NCBI GenBank assembly: GCA_910584545.1
Contig: CAJUBC010000003.1
Coordinates: forward strand, 22,582-86,581
Source: an uncultured Muribaculaceae bacterium
GTDB lineage: Bacteria > Bacteroidota > Bacteroidia > Bacteroidales > Muribaculaceae
Length of the DNA: 64,000 bases
Reading direction: 5' to 3'
A program made the position numbers and the translations under genes. The notes under the pieces are model-generated. The model did no database searches, was not told where the DNA came from, and saw only the letters and a program-made list of their open reading frames with translations. Positions 49,879 through 59,092 of this stretch are shown here, piece after piece. Numbering within the stretch: the stretch's first letter is position 1; each line of letters starts with the position of its first letter.

Positions 49879-49997
49879 TCCGCGCCGCAGGATCTGAGCC
49901 CCAACCCGCGCCGCAAGATCTGGGCCTTACCCGCGCCGCAGGATCTGGGCCTTACCCGCGCCGCAGGATCTGAGTCCCCACCCGCGCCGCAGGCGCG
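49879..49997. repeat. 25-26-bp tandem repeat (VNTR)
   Basis: Four full units of CCCGCGCCGCAGGATCTGGG plus 5-6 bases (49879, 49905, 49930 and 49955) and a partial fifth to 49997. Units differ at a few bases (GAGCCCC/GGGCCTT). The rest of 49775-50111 has no gene. Confidence 0.85.
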
Positions 49998-50099
49998 AAT
50001 TTGTGCGTGTGGCGAGGCGGGAGCCGAGCTGCTTTCTCTGCAAATTTAATTTTTCTTTACAAATTTTCCAAATATTGAGCCTTTAGGGATTTTTATTCT

Positions 50100-50107
50100 T
50101 ATCTTTG
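50100..50107 (+). promoter_or_regulatory. -7 box just before the GT11 gene
   Basis: TATCTTTG, 4 bases before the ATG at 50112. The message is predicted to be leaderless. Confidence 0.5.
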
Positions 50108-50111
50108 CAGG

Positions 50112-50933
50112 ATGATTTATGCGGCTGACAGGGGGCGGATGTGCAACAACATCCTGCAGTTCGGACATGTCTGGGCTTTCGCGCACAGACATGGACGGCT
50201 GTGCGTGTCCACCCGCCTCTGCTATAAGTATCCCTATTTCAGGATTAGCCGCGATCCGCGGCATAATCCTTTGCGCTATCTGTTGTCGAAAACAGCCGCT
50301 GCCCTGCGGCTGATACCTGTGGTGGCGTTCGATGACCCGGATGAGTCTGAGGAAAGCCGCAGGCGTAAGGATGATCTCATTCTCGCCCACCGAAACGTGA
50401 TGGTGCGCGGCTGGGAAGTGAGGCATTACGACGATTTCCTCCGATATATGGATGAGTTTATGGAAATGCTCGCTTTCCTGCCCGAAGTCGAGGAGAAAAC
50501 AGCTCCCCTGTTGGAAAGAGCCTGCGGTCGACTGAGGATCGGTATCCATGTACGGCGCGGCGACTACGCGCGATGGCAGGAAGGGAAATACCTGTACTCC
50601 GACCGGCAGTATGCCGATGTGGCGCGCAAAATCGTCGCCATGTATCCTGACCGAGACATCATCTTCTACGTGTGCGGCAACGATCCGGCCATCGACCGCG
50701 ACATATACCGGGACTCGGTTCCCGAATCTGATTTCATATTCGCGGAAGGTAATCCGGGAGAGGATTTATGTCTTCTGTCGCACTGCGACCTGCTCGCCGG
50801 ACCACCAAGCACATTCTCGCTGTGGGCCTCGGCCTACCGCGACACCCCGCTCTACTGGATCATGGATCCCGCCGCCGAAATATCCCCGTCAAGTTTCCGC
50901 AGTTTCAACTCCCTCTTCTGCGAAATAATCTAA
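50112..50933 (+). CDS. GT11-type fucosyltransferase
   Basis: The 273-residue protein contains the HxRRGDY motif (IGIHVRRGDYARW, about residues 142-154) that binds GDP-fucose in alpha-1,2 and alpha-1,6 fucosyltransferases. GRMCNNILQFGHVWAFA at the start and LLSHCDLLAGPPSTFSLWAS near the end also match GT11. It adds fucose to a surface glycan by family. It is not beside a glycan operon; GDP-fucose would come from fcl at 27972-28913. It is convergent with the GT2 gene. Confidence 0.87.
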   Translation: MIYAADRGRMCNNILQFGHVWAFAHRHGRLCVSTRLCYKYPYFRISRDPRHNPLRYLLSKTAAALRLIPVVAFDDPDESEESRRRKDDLILAHRNVMVRGWEVRHYDDFLRYMDEFMEMLAFLPEVEEKTAPLLERACGRLRIGIHVRRGDYARWQEGKYLYSDRQYADVARKIVAMYPDRDIIFYVCGNDPAIDRDIYRDSVPESDFIFAEGNPGEDLCLLSHCDLLAGPPSTFSLWASAYRDTPLYWIMDPAAEISPSSFRSFNSLFCEII

Positions 50934-50959
50934 GCATCCGCTCCCCACTTCATAACTAA

Positions 50960-51727
50960 TCACTCTGACCTGTCACTAATATCTTTTTCGTAAAGTTTGG
51001 CAAGGGTATAGAATTTGTAATAGGCTTTGTTGCAGGCTTCCACTAAGCCGGGAATGCCGCAGCGGAAGCCTCCGCGCAGGATGTATGAGCGGATAAAATA
51101 CCAGCCGGGCTTGAGTATCATGGAGGCGATGCCGGGACGATGCCCGGCACGTCTGCGCCGTTCCACCTCCCGGTCTGTGTATCTGTCGGCACGCTCCATC
51201 ACCTCGGAGAGCGACGGGGCCTTGTGGACCAGGCATGTCCCGGCTCCGGACAGCGGCGCGTCGACGGTAACCCCGTCGACAACAGGCCGCGAGTGGATAA
51301 AGCTCGGCCAGGCGCATTTGCGGCGGTCGAGCAGCCGCGTCTGGAAATCGGGCCAGGTGGACCTCACCCATCTGCCAAGCAGCATGTTGCGTCGTGGTAC
51401 CCTGAGCGCAGCCGCCCCTTCGGGAGGAGTCTGTATGAAATGCGCTACATACTCCACGAGGGCTGTAGTGACCGTCTCATCCGAATCCACAAAAAACACC
51501 CAGTCGTTGCGCGCCTGCGTCATGGCGAAACTACGCGCCGGCTCCACATAACCCACCGGGGGAAAGGAGACTACCGTGCATCCTTTCCCCCGGGCTATAT
51601 CGAGAGTGCGGTCCGACGACTCCATGTCGCACACGAGCACCTCGTCGAAATCCCCGAGGCAATCTATCACCTCCGCGAGATAACGCTCCGAGTTCCGCGT
51701 GTGGATTATGGCCGTGGCCGGAATCAT
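50960..51727 (-). CDS. GT2-family glycosyltransferase (WaaE/KdtX-like)
   Basis: The 255-residue GT-A protein starts ATAIIHTRNSERYLAEVI, with the first acidic residue in VLVCDMESSD and the metal DxD in WVFFVDSDETV. RARSF-like EPARSFAMTQARNDW is typical of WaaE/KdtX-type enzymes that add a beta-linked sugar to the LPS core. GWYFIRSYILRGGFRCGIPG near the end is membrane-associating and family-typical. It lies 7 bases after tyrS. Confidence 0.87.
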   Translation of the reverse strand: MIPATAIIHTRNSERYLAEVIDCLGDFDEVLVCDMESSDRTLDIARGKGCTVVSFPPVGYVEPARSFAMTQARNDWVFFVDSDETVTTALVEYVAHFIQTPPEGAAALRVPRRNMLLGRWVRSTWPDFQTRLLDRRKCAWPSFIHSRPVVDGVTVDAPLSGAGTCLVHKAPSLSEVMERADRYTDREVERRRRAGHRPGIASMILKPGWYFIRSYILRGGFRCGIPGLVEACNKAYYKFYTLAKLYEKDISDRSE

Positions 51728-51734
51728 CTTAAAC

Positions 51735-53027
51735 TTATTTCACTACAAGAAGATAATGGTTCTTCTTTCCTTTCTGGATATGGATATACTTGCCTCCGAG
51801 CAGAGCCGAGGAGTCGACGGTGGCGGCCGGATCGGTCACCTTCTCCTTGTTGACGCTCACGCCACCCTGCTGCACCATCTTGCGGGCCTCCCCCTTGGAG
51901 GGGAACACCTGCGAGCGCACGGCGAGAAGGTCGAGAAGCGGGATGCCGGCCTCGAGTTCGGCACGGTCTATCTCGAAGCGGGGCACACCCTCGAAGATGT
52001 CGAGCAGCGTACGCTCGTCGATCTTATGCAGCGCGTCGGCAGCCTTGTTGCTGAAAAGAATCTCGGATGCCGCTACAGCCGCCTCATAGTCGGCCTCGCT
52101 GTGAACCATCACAGTCAGCTCGCGCGCCAGACGGCGCTGCATGGGACGCGCACCCGGATCGGCCTCATGCTCCGCGGCAAGGGCCTCTATCTCCTCCTTA
52201 GTGAGGAAAGTGAAGATCTTGAGGTACTTCTCAGCGTCGCTATCCGAGACATTGAGCCAGAACTGATAGAACTTATAGGGGCTGGTGCGCTCAGGATCGA
52301 GCCATACGTTGCCGCTCTCGGTCTTACCGAACTTGCCGCCGTCGGCCTTGGTGATGAGAGGGCAGGTGAGGGCGTAGGCCTCGCCGCCGAGCTTGCGGCG
52401 GATCAGCTCCGTACCGGTGGTGATGTTTCCCCACTGGTCGCTGCCGCCGAGCTGCAGACGGCAGTTGCGGTCGCGATAGAGGGTCAGGTAGTCGAATCCC
52501 TGCAGCAGCTGGTAGGTGAACTCGGTGAAGCTCAGTCCGTCGCGGGCCTCACCGTTGAGGCGCTTCTGGACGCTGTCCTTCGCCATCATGTAGTTCACGG
52601 TGATATGCTTGCCGATCTCGCGGGCGAAATCAAGGAAAGTCACATCCTTGGTCCAGTCATAGTTATTGACCATCTCGGCGCGGTTGGGCGCGTCGCTGTC
52701 GAAATCGAGAAACTTGGAAAGCTGCTTCTTGATTGCCTCCTGGTTGTGACGGAGAGTCTTCTCGTCGAGCAGGTTGCGCTCGGCCGACTTTCCGGAGGGG
52801 TCGCCGATCATGCCGGTGGCTCCGCCGATGAGGGCGAGCGGCTTGTGGCCACAGCGTTGGAAATGGCGCAGCATCATCACTCCGCAAAGGTGGCCTATGT
52901 GGAGGGAGTCCGCCGTCGGGTCGATGCCGAGGTAGGCTGTGGTCATCTCCTTCTTGAGCTGTTCCTCGGTGCCGGGCATGACGGTGTGGACCATCCCACG
53001 CCATGTAAGTTCTTCTATAAAATCCAT
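51735..53027 (-). CDS. tyrS: Tyrosyl-tRNA synthetase
   Basis: The 430-residue class I enzyme shows HIGH (DSLHIGHLCG), the tyrosine-binding block (LQGFDYLTLY, LQLGGSDQWGNITTG), KFGKTESG as KMSKS loop, and a C-terminal S4 domain (about 360-430: FPSKGEARKMVQQGGVSVN). It attaches tyrosine to tRNA. It lies 16 bases after the M28 peptidase gene. Confidence 0.96.
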   Translation of the reverse strand: MDFIEELTWRGMVHTVMPGTEEQLKKEMTTAYLGIDPTADSLHIGHLCGVMMLRHFQRCGHKPLALIGGATGMIGDPSGKSAERNLLDEKTLRHNQEAIKKQLSKFLDFDSDAPNRAEMVNNYDWTKDVTFLDFAREIGKHITVNYMMAKDSVQKRLNGEARDGLSFTEFTYQLLQGFDYLTLYRDRNCRLQLGGSDQWGNITTGTELIRRKLGGEAYALTCPLITKADGGKFGKTESGNVWLDPERTSPYKFYQFWLNVSDSDAEKYLKIFTFLTKEEIEALAAEHEADPGARPMQRRLARELTVMVHSEADYEAAVAASEILFSNKAADALHKIDERTLLDIFEGVPRFEIDRAELEAGIPLLDLLAVRSQVFPSKGEARKMVQQGGVSVNKEKVTDPAATVDSSALLGGKYIHIQKGKKNHYLLVVK

Positions 53028-53043
53028 AACTATCTGTTTTTAA

Positions 53044-54024
53044 TTATTTTACTGAATAAAGATATTGAATGAGCGACTGACCCACGGCCTTGAGCGTGGC
53101 CGGATCGATATTTTCGATATTGTCGGCCATGGTGTGCCACTGCGGGCAGAAACCGGTGTCGCGGTAGTCTATTATGTCGATGGCGGGAATTCCCTGCTCT
53201 ATCAGTTTCTGATGGTCGTCGGTGATGCCTCCCCCCATCTCCAGAGGGAACATAGAGCCGTAGCCGGCGGCTGCGGCGGCCGCGCGGAAAGCGTCGTCAA
53301 GCTCCGGAGCCGCCTCGCGCGAAAAATACTCGGCCGGGAACCGCGCGTCGCGCGCTCCCACCATGTCGAGGAGGATGGCTTTCTCAGGACGGTAACCGGC
53401 ATAAACAGGGTTGCGGGCGAAATAGTCCGCTCCCAGCGCCCATGAATCCTCATCTCCCTCGTCACCGTAATCCTCGCAGTCCACAAACAGGATGTCGATG
53501 CCGTAGCCTGTATTCCGCTCGCCGAGGATACGCGCCGTCTCGAGAAGCACACCGACACCGCTCGCGCCGTCGTTGGCGCCGTCGATGGGTTTGGCATGGT
53601 TAGCCGGATCCGGGTCCTTGTCGGCCCACGGACGGGTGTCGTAATGCGCCAGCAGCAGCAGCCGGTCCTTTTTGTCAGGATTGAAGCTGCCGAATATATT
53701 GCGGCACTTCAGCACAGTGCCGTCGTATGCCTTCAGGTCGGCCTTCTGCTCGCGCACCTCCGCGCCGTGGCGCCGCAGCTCTCCGCACAGCCAGTCGGCC
53801 GTGCGCGCATGAGACTGCGTGCCCGGCACCCTCGGCCCGAATCCGACCTGACGCTTCACATAGAGAAACGCCGAGTCCGCCGAAAACTCCGGAATATGAG
53901 CCGACATCTCATTGCCCGACACACGGGACGTGTCGTCACCGGCGCCGGCATTGCTCTTGCCCGCCCCGCACGACACGATAACAGCCGACAACGCCACTGC
54001 CGTAATCAATCTTCCTGCTCTCAT
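53044..54024 (-). CDS. M28-family peptidase lipoprotein (glutaminyl-cyclase-like)
   Basis: The 326-residue lipoprotein has the lipobox VIVSCGAG. The zinc-binding residues of M28 can all be read: H in LLAHYDTRPW, D in DGANDGASG, E in DCEDYGDEG, D in LDMVGARD, H in CPQWHTMAD. The presence of a single-domain alpha/beta fold and WADKDPDP is closer to glutaminyl-peptide cyclotransferases than to aminopeptidases, so it may make N-terminal pyroglutamate in the periplasm. The ATG at 54024 is used. Confidence 0.87.
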   Translation of the reverse strand: MRAGRLITAVALSAVIVSCGAGKSNAGAGDDTSRVSGNEMSAHIPEFSADSAFLYVKRQVGFGPRVPGTQSHARTADWLCGELRRHGAEVREQKADLKAYDGTVLKCRNIFGSFNPDKKDRLLLLAHYDTRPWADKDPDPANHAKPIDGANDGASGVGVLLETARILGERNTGYGIDILFVDCEDYGDEGDEDSWALGADYFARNPVYAGYRPEKAILLDMVGARDARFPAEYFSREAAPELDDAFRAAAAAAGYGSMFPLEMGGGITDDHQKLIEQGIPAIDIIDYRDTGFCPQWHTMADNIENIDPATLKAVGQSLIQYLYSVK

Positions 54025-54129
54025 CAAGAATCTGTTTAATCAACTTCAAGCAAAATTACAAAAAAAACGTGAGAGTATGTCCATATTTACATTATTGGCA
54101 CTAATTTTGCCACATTTTTGCCACTCATT

Positions 54130-54161
54130 TTTGTAATTTTTCCGATTTTTTTATAAATTTG
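54130..54161 (+). promoter_or_regulatory. Consensus promoter of the second Omp28-like gene
   Basis: TTTG (54130-54133), 20 bases, TAAATTTG (54154-54161). It is a full match, 45 bases before the ATG at 54207. Confidence 0.75.
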
Positions 54162-54206
54162 CTGCCATTACACATCATATATCCGCAAACAACAACCTAT
54201 TTTTAT

Positions 54207-55982
54207 ATGAAGAAATTTACCTTAACATCAATCGTTGCCATTCTCAGCTTCATATTCGCGGGGAATAGCGTCTGGGCTCAGAGCGAGCCGTATCATTTAG
54301 GACCCTGCTACGGGGAGATAGCCCGTGAGAACAGGATCACCTACGATCTTAAGAACGCCGACATCTCCGCCGCCGTATGTATCCCCGCCTCATACGCGGC
54401 CACGGTAGCGGGAGGCGAGATCACCACGATCCGCGTGGCCATCAACAGCAAGATCAAGGTCACGGACCTCACGGTCTGGATCCGCGAAGACCTGAACGGC
54501 GCCAATATCGCGGAAAAGCACATAGAGGCGAAGTCCATCACGAAAGGATGGAACAAGCTCACGCTTGATGCTCCCTACAAAGTGTCGGGCAAAACCTTCT
54601 ACATGGGTTACACATACCGCCAGCAGGACACAGCGAAAGTAATCTACTCGCTTGACCGTCCGGGCAACCAGTCGCTCCTGCTGAAAGGTGGCGACTACGC
54701 CTGGGAGGATGCCTCCGAAGAGGGAACACTCTGCATAGAGGGACTTGTGGAGGGGTGCGCTTACCCCGCCAGCAACGGCGCCCTCCTGACAGCCGACATC
54801 CCTGAATTCTTCATCATCACCAACAACTCCCTGTCGGGAAAAGCCACTGTGCGCAACCTCGGCACGGAGACCATCAACGGCGTTGACCTCGAGATAACCG
54901 TCGATGGCGCGGACACCCAGAAAGTACATATCGACGCCAGCATCGAGCAGGACAAGAACTCAGAGCTCGCCTTCACTTTCCCCCTTAATCTCGACAGCAC
55001 CGACCCGTACGAGAGAAAAGTCACCCTGACCCTCTCCTCCATCTCCGGAAAAGCCGATCCCGACATGTCGAACAACACCGTGAGCCGCAGCATCAAACTC
55101 AAGAGGGCTTCCTTCCCCCGCAACGTGCTGATAGAGGAATTCACCACCGAGCAATGCGCCAACTGTCCCCGCGTTGCGGGCGAGCTTCATGAGATCCTCC
55201 AGTCAGGCAAGTACCCCACCGCAGAGGCCGTATGCCACCACTCCGGATTCGAAACCGACTGGCTCACCATCCCCTCCGACGTGCAGTATCTCTGGCTCTA
55301 TGCCGGTCCCCGCTCGTTCGCTCCCGGCATCACCATGGACCGCTCACTTTTCCCCGGCGAGTCAATTCCGGTGAAATTCCCCACGGGAACCGACCTCACC
55401 GACTGGCTTGACCTCCGCCTCTCGATTCCGGCATTCGCCGAGGTGAAGGTAGAGCTCAGCGAGCCTGACGAGAATTCCGACAATCTCAGCGTACAGGTGA
55501 TCTGCGAGCGCACCGACGAGCGCACACTCCCCGAAAACGCACGCCTGACGCTCTTCCTCGTGGAAGATAATATAGCCGCCAGATTCCAGGCGGGAGCCAT
55601 TTCCGGATTCACCCACCATCACGTGAACCGCGATGTCAACACCACATGGGGCGCTCCGGTGGAATGGGACGGCCTTAAGTTCCGCTACACCTACGATTTC
55701 AAGCTCGATCCCGCATGGAACCGCGACGAAATGAAGGTGGTGGCCGTGCTCAGCAACTACGACAGCTCCAACCCCACCAAGTGCGTTGTGGAGAACTGCG
55801 GCGCACTGGCTCTCAAGGACGGTACGGGCCTCACCTCGGGTGTAGAGAACGTGACCGAGGGCGCCGACATCGTTCCGGTAGCATACTATAATCTCTGCGG
55901 TACACGCCTCGAGGCTCCGGTCAAAGGCATCAACATCGTGAAGATGTCCGACGGCTCCGCTAAAAAAGTACTGGTTCAGTAA
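54207..55982 (+). CDS. Omp28-related secreted protein with thioredoxin-like CxxC
   Basis: The 591-residue protein has a signal peptide (residues 1-25, ending VWAQ). Residues 30-180 form a beta domain, and 200-295 a CARDB-like repeat (TVRNLGTETINGVDLEITVD). The Omp28/thioredoxin-like domain (about 305-530) has LIEEFTTEQCANCPRVAGEL with C-ANC. The C-terminus (VPVAYYNLCGTRLEAPVKGI) is a short sorting-type domain (YNLCG.R...KGINIVK). It is probably secreted through the type IX route and surface-attached; the redox role is inferred. The ATG at 54207 is chosen for the signal peptide. Confidence 0.83.
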   Translation: MKKFTLTSIVAILSFIFAGNSVWAQSEPYHLGPCYGEIARENRITYDLKNADISAAVCIPASYAATVAGGEITTIRVAINSKIKVTDLTVWIREDLNGANIAEKHIEAKSITKGWNKLTLDAPYKVSGKTFYMGYTYRQQDTAKVIYSLDRPGNQSLLLKGGDYAWEDASEEGTLCIEGLVEGCAYPASNGALLTADIPEFFIITNNSLSGKATVRNLGTETINGVDLEITVDGADTQKVHIDASIEQDKNSELAFTFPLNLDSTDPYERKVTLTLSSISGKADPDMSNNTVSRSIKLKRASFPRNVLIEEFTTEQCANCPRVAGELHEILQSGKYPTAEAVCHHSGFETDWLTIPSDVQYLWLYAGPRSFAPGITMDRSLFPGESIPVKFPTGTDLTDWLDLRLSIPAFAEVKVELSEPDENSDNLSVQVICERTDERTLPENARLTLFLVEDNIAARFQAGAISGFTHHHVNRDVNTTWGAPVEWDGLKFRYTYDFKLDPAWNRDEMKVVAVLSNYDSSNPTKCVVENCGALALKDGTGLTSGVENVTEGADIVPVAYYNLCGTRLEAPVKGINIVKMSDGSAKKVLVQ

Positions 55983-56022
55983 GACAATGACACATCCGGC
56001 CCCGCCGGAAACAATATCCGTA

Positions 56023-56052
56023 AAGATGGAAGGCATCGCCGCCTTCCATCTT
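56023..56052 (+). terminator. Rho-independent terminator
   Basis: AAGATGGAAGGC (56023-56034), loop ATCGCC, GCCTTCCATCTT (56041-56052), then TTT: a 12-bp perfect stem. Confidence 0.9.
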
Positions 56053-56122
56053 TTTGCATTTATTTACACGGCCCGGACTTCTTCCCGAGGTAATATCGGC
56101 GACAATCGCGCGTTCTAACTAT

Positions 56123-59086
56123 ATGCGGAAACGGCCCTTATATCCTCTCTTTTTTGTATTGACGCTCCTCTGCCTGCTCCTGGCGGCATGCGGAGTGAAG
56201 CGCAACACCCCTGCCTCGCGCAACTGGCAGGCGTTCACCACGCGCTACAACGTCTATTACAACGGCAAGACCCATTACGACGAACAGCTCAAGGAGATGG
56301 AACGAGCCTATCAGGATGACTACACCAGAACCGTCCTCATCCATCCCGCCGCCGCACGCGCCGACCAGAAGCTGCCGCAGCCTACCGGCGACTTCAAGCG
56401 CACCATCGAGAAGATGCAGAAAGCCATCCAGCTCCATTCCATCAAGAAGAAGCCTAAGAAGAAGAGCGGTTCCGCCAAGGAAAAGGCTTTCCGCGCACGC
56501 GAGGAGTTCAATCCTTTCCTACACAACGCCTGGATCACGATGGGTAAGGGACAGTACTTCAACGGTGACTTCCTCGGGGCCGCCTCCACCTTCTTCTACA
56601 TCTCGAAGCATTTCTCATGGCTGCCGAAGGTGGTGACCGAGGCCCGGCTATGGATGGCGCTCAGCTACTGCGCCCTCGACTGGAACTACGAGGCGGAGAA
56701 TGCCATGCACCTCGTTAAGGAGAAAGACCTTACCGACAAGAACCTGCGACTGCTCTACAACATGGCGCACGGCGACTATGCCGTACGCACCAAGAACTAT
56801 AAGGATGCCGTGCCTTACCTCCTCGCAGCGGCCAAAGCCTCGCACGGCAGCCAGCGCAACCGCCTCTGGTTCATGCTCGGACAGGTCTATTCTCAGTTGG
56901 GCGAGCGCCGCAATGCCTACAACGCCTTCAAGAAAGCCGGCGCCGGTCAGAGCACCGACTACCGAACCAAATTCAACGCCCGCATCAAGCAGAGCGAAGT
57001 ATTCGAGGGGCAGAACATCAACGGCGAGGTCCGCGCCCTCCGCGCCATGACCCGCTATGCCCGCAACTCGGAATTCCTCGACCAGATATTCTATGCCATA
57101 GGCAACCTCTATCTCTCGCGCAAGGACACCGTGAAGGCCATCGAGAACTATCAGACAGCCGTGGAGAAATCCACCCGCAACGGCATCGACAAGGCCCTCG
57201 CGCAGCTGTCGCTCGGAAACCTCTATTTCGCACAGGGCAACTATGTCAAGGCGCAGCCCTGCTACGCCGAGGCCATCCCCCAGCTTCCGGAGTCGTATCC
57301 CGGCTACAAGATGCTGAAACGTCGCAGCGACGTGCTCGACGAACTTGCCGTCTACGCCGGCAACGTCCAGCTTCAGGACTCGCTGCTGACGCTCTCCAGG
57401 ATGTCGCCCGAAGAGCAGATGAAGGTGGCCGAACGCCTCGCCAAGGAACTCATAGAAAAGGAGAAGAAAGAGGCCGAGGAAGCCGCCCGCGAGGCTTATC
57501 TCGCCGAGCAGGAGGGTAAAGGCGCCGAGAATATCAAGAAAGACGAGGGCGCCACCAACACATTCGTCAACAACATGGACAAATCCTGGTACTTCTACAA
57601 CTCCATGACCAAGAACCAGGGCAAGAACGAATTCCAGCGGCGATGGGGCGCGCGTAAGCTGGAGGATGACTGGCGACGCCGCAACAAGACCACTTTCTCG
57701 CTCACCGAGGAGGAGGGTCTTGAGGAGGGAACGGAATCGGAGACCGGACTTCCCGGCGACTCCACACTCACTCCGGAGCAGAAAGCAGAGGCCGAGAAGA
57801 AACTCGAGGCTGAGAACGATCCCCATAAGCCGGAATATTACCTCAAGCAGATTCCGAAAACCCCCGAGGAGATACAGACGGCCAACGACGTGATACAGGA
57901 GGGCCTCTACAACATGGGCATAATCCTCAAGGACAAATTAGAGGATTACGCAGCGGCACGCCGAGAGTTCATGCAGCTGCTCGACCGCTATCCAGACAAT
58001 ATCTACCGCCTCGATGTCTACTATAACCTCTACCTGATGGCCGTGCGGCAGGACAACAAGGCCGAGGCGGAGAAGTGGCGCCAGCTGATAATCGAGAATT
58101 TCCCCGACTCACCCTACGGACAGGCCATGCTCGACCCGCATTATTTCGACAACCTCCGCAAGATGAACGAGGTGCAGGAGGAGATCTACTCCCGTGCATA
58201 TGAAGCATATCTCGACGACGACAATACCGCCGTACACCGCCTCACCGCCGAGATGGAGCGCGACTATCCGCTCTCGAAGATTCTCCCGAAATTCGTATTC
58301 ATCGATGCCCTTTCCTACCTCACGGAGGAGAACACCGAGAAATTCCAGGAGCGTCTCACCCACCTCCTCGAGAAATGGCCCGACACCGACATGACCCCCA
58401 TGGCCGGCAACATTCTGAAGGGCCTCAAGGCTGGACGCAAGCCGCATGCAGGTCTCTCCAACTCGCGAGGCATGATATGGTCCATGCGTCTCTCCAACGA
58501 CTCGGTGGCTACCGGAGCCGACGGTCAGCCGGCCAACTTCGAACGCGACCCGAACTCGCCGCAGTATCTTGTGCTCGCATTCCCGCGCGATTCGGTGAGC
58601 GCCAACCAGCTTCTCTACGATGTGGCCCGCTTCAACTTCTCCTCCTTCACCGTGCGCGACTTCGACCTCGAGCCGATGAGTTTCGGAAATGTAGGCCTGC
58701 TGGTCATCAAAGGATTTGACAATCTCCGACAGCTTGAGCATTACCGCTCCGTGATGGCGGAAAGAGACATGGAACTTCCGGAGAGAGTCCGTCCCATCAT
58801 GATAAGCAAGCCTAATTTCGAACTTCTGCTGCGCGAGGGACGTTCTTTTGAAGAATACTTCCGATTCGAGGAGGGAGACGCCGTGGCCGCCAAGGAGGAA
58901 GAGGTACTGAACGCCGATACCGGTCCCGACGAGCCGGGCGAGGAATCTCTCGCTCCAGCCGAAGAAACCGGTGAAACCGAGGAGGAACCTGAAACTCCCT
59001 CCGAAGAGATCCAGACCGAAGCAACGGTAACCGAAGAGGAAACACCTGCCGAAGAAACCGGAAAAGAGGAAACACCTGAAGAATAA
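56123..59086 (+). CDS. porW: Type IX secretion lipoprotein PorW/SprE
   Basis: The 987-residue TPR lipoprotein has the lipobox LLLAACGV. The family opening NWQAFTTRYNVYYNGKTHYD is present, followed by TPR-like helices (about 130-460, 560-700). FYNSMTKNQGKNEFQRRWG with LEDDWRRRNK is the middle block usual in PorW/SprE. This protein links the type IX motor or ring to the regulator PorX. The C-terminal 90 residues are an acidic Glu/Thr/Pro tail that is longer than I would expect. The porX start follows 6 bases later, so the two are one transcript. Confidence 0.85.
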   Translation: MRKRPLYPLFFVLTLLCLLLAACGVKRNTPASRNWQAFTTRYNVYYNGKTHYDEQLKEMERAYQDDYTRTVLIHPAAARADQKLPQPTGDFKRTIEKMQKAIQLHSIKKKPKKKSGSAKEKAFRAREEFNPFLHNAWITMGKGQYFNGDFLGAASTFFYISKHFSWLPKVVTEARLWMALSYCALDWNYEAENAMHLVKEKDLTDKNLRLLYNMAHGDYAVRTKNYKDAVPYLLAAAKASHGSQRNRLWFMLGQVYSQLGERRNAYNAFKKAGAGQSTDYRTKFNARIKQSEVFEGQNINGEVRALRAMTRYARNSEFLDQIFYAIGNLYLSRKDTVKAIENYQTAVEKSTRNGIDKALAQLSLGNLYFAQGNYVKAQPCYAEAIPQLPESYPGYKMLKRRSDVLDELAVYAGNVQLQDSLLTLSRMSPEEQMKVAERLAKELIEKEKKEAEEAAREAYLAEQEGKGAENIKKDEGATNTFVNNMDKSWYFYNSMTKNQGKNEFQRRWGARKLEDDWRRRNKTTFSLTEEEGLEEGTESETGLPGDSTLTPEQKAEAEKKLEAENDPHKPEYYLKQIPKTPEEIQTANDVIQEGLYNMGIILKDKLEDYAAARREFMQLLDRYPDNIYRLDVYYNLYLMAVRQDNKAEAEKWRQLIIENFPDSPYGQAMLDPHYFDNLRKMNEVQEEIYSRAYEAYLDDDNTAVHRLTAEMERDYPLSKILPKFVFIDALSYLTEENTEKFQERLTHLLEKWPDTDMTPMAGNILKGLKAGRKPHAGLSNSRGMIWSMRLSNDSVATGADGQPANFERDPNSPQYLVLAFPRDSVSANQLLYDVARFNFSSFTVRDFDLEPMSFGNVGLLVIKGFDNLRQLEHYRSVMAERDMELPERVRPIMISKPNFELLLREGRSFEEYFRFEEGDAVAAKEEEVLNADTGPDEPGEESLAPAEETGETEEEPETPSEEIQTEATVTEEETPAEETGKEETPEE

Positions 59087-59092
59087 CAGACT

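Noticed and set aside
49804..50049. Plus-strand frame over the VNTR
   Set aside because: Its sequence is made mostly of the tandem repeat, without signal peptide or domain.
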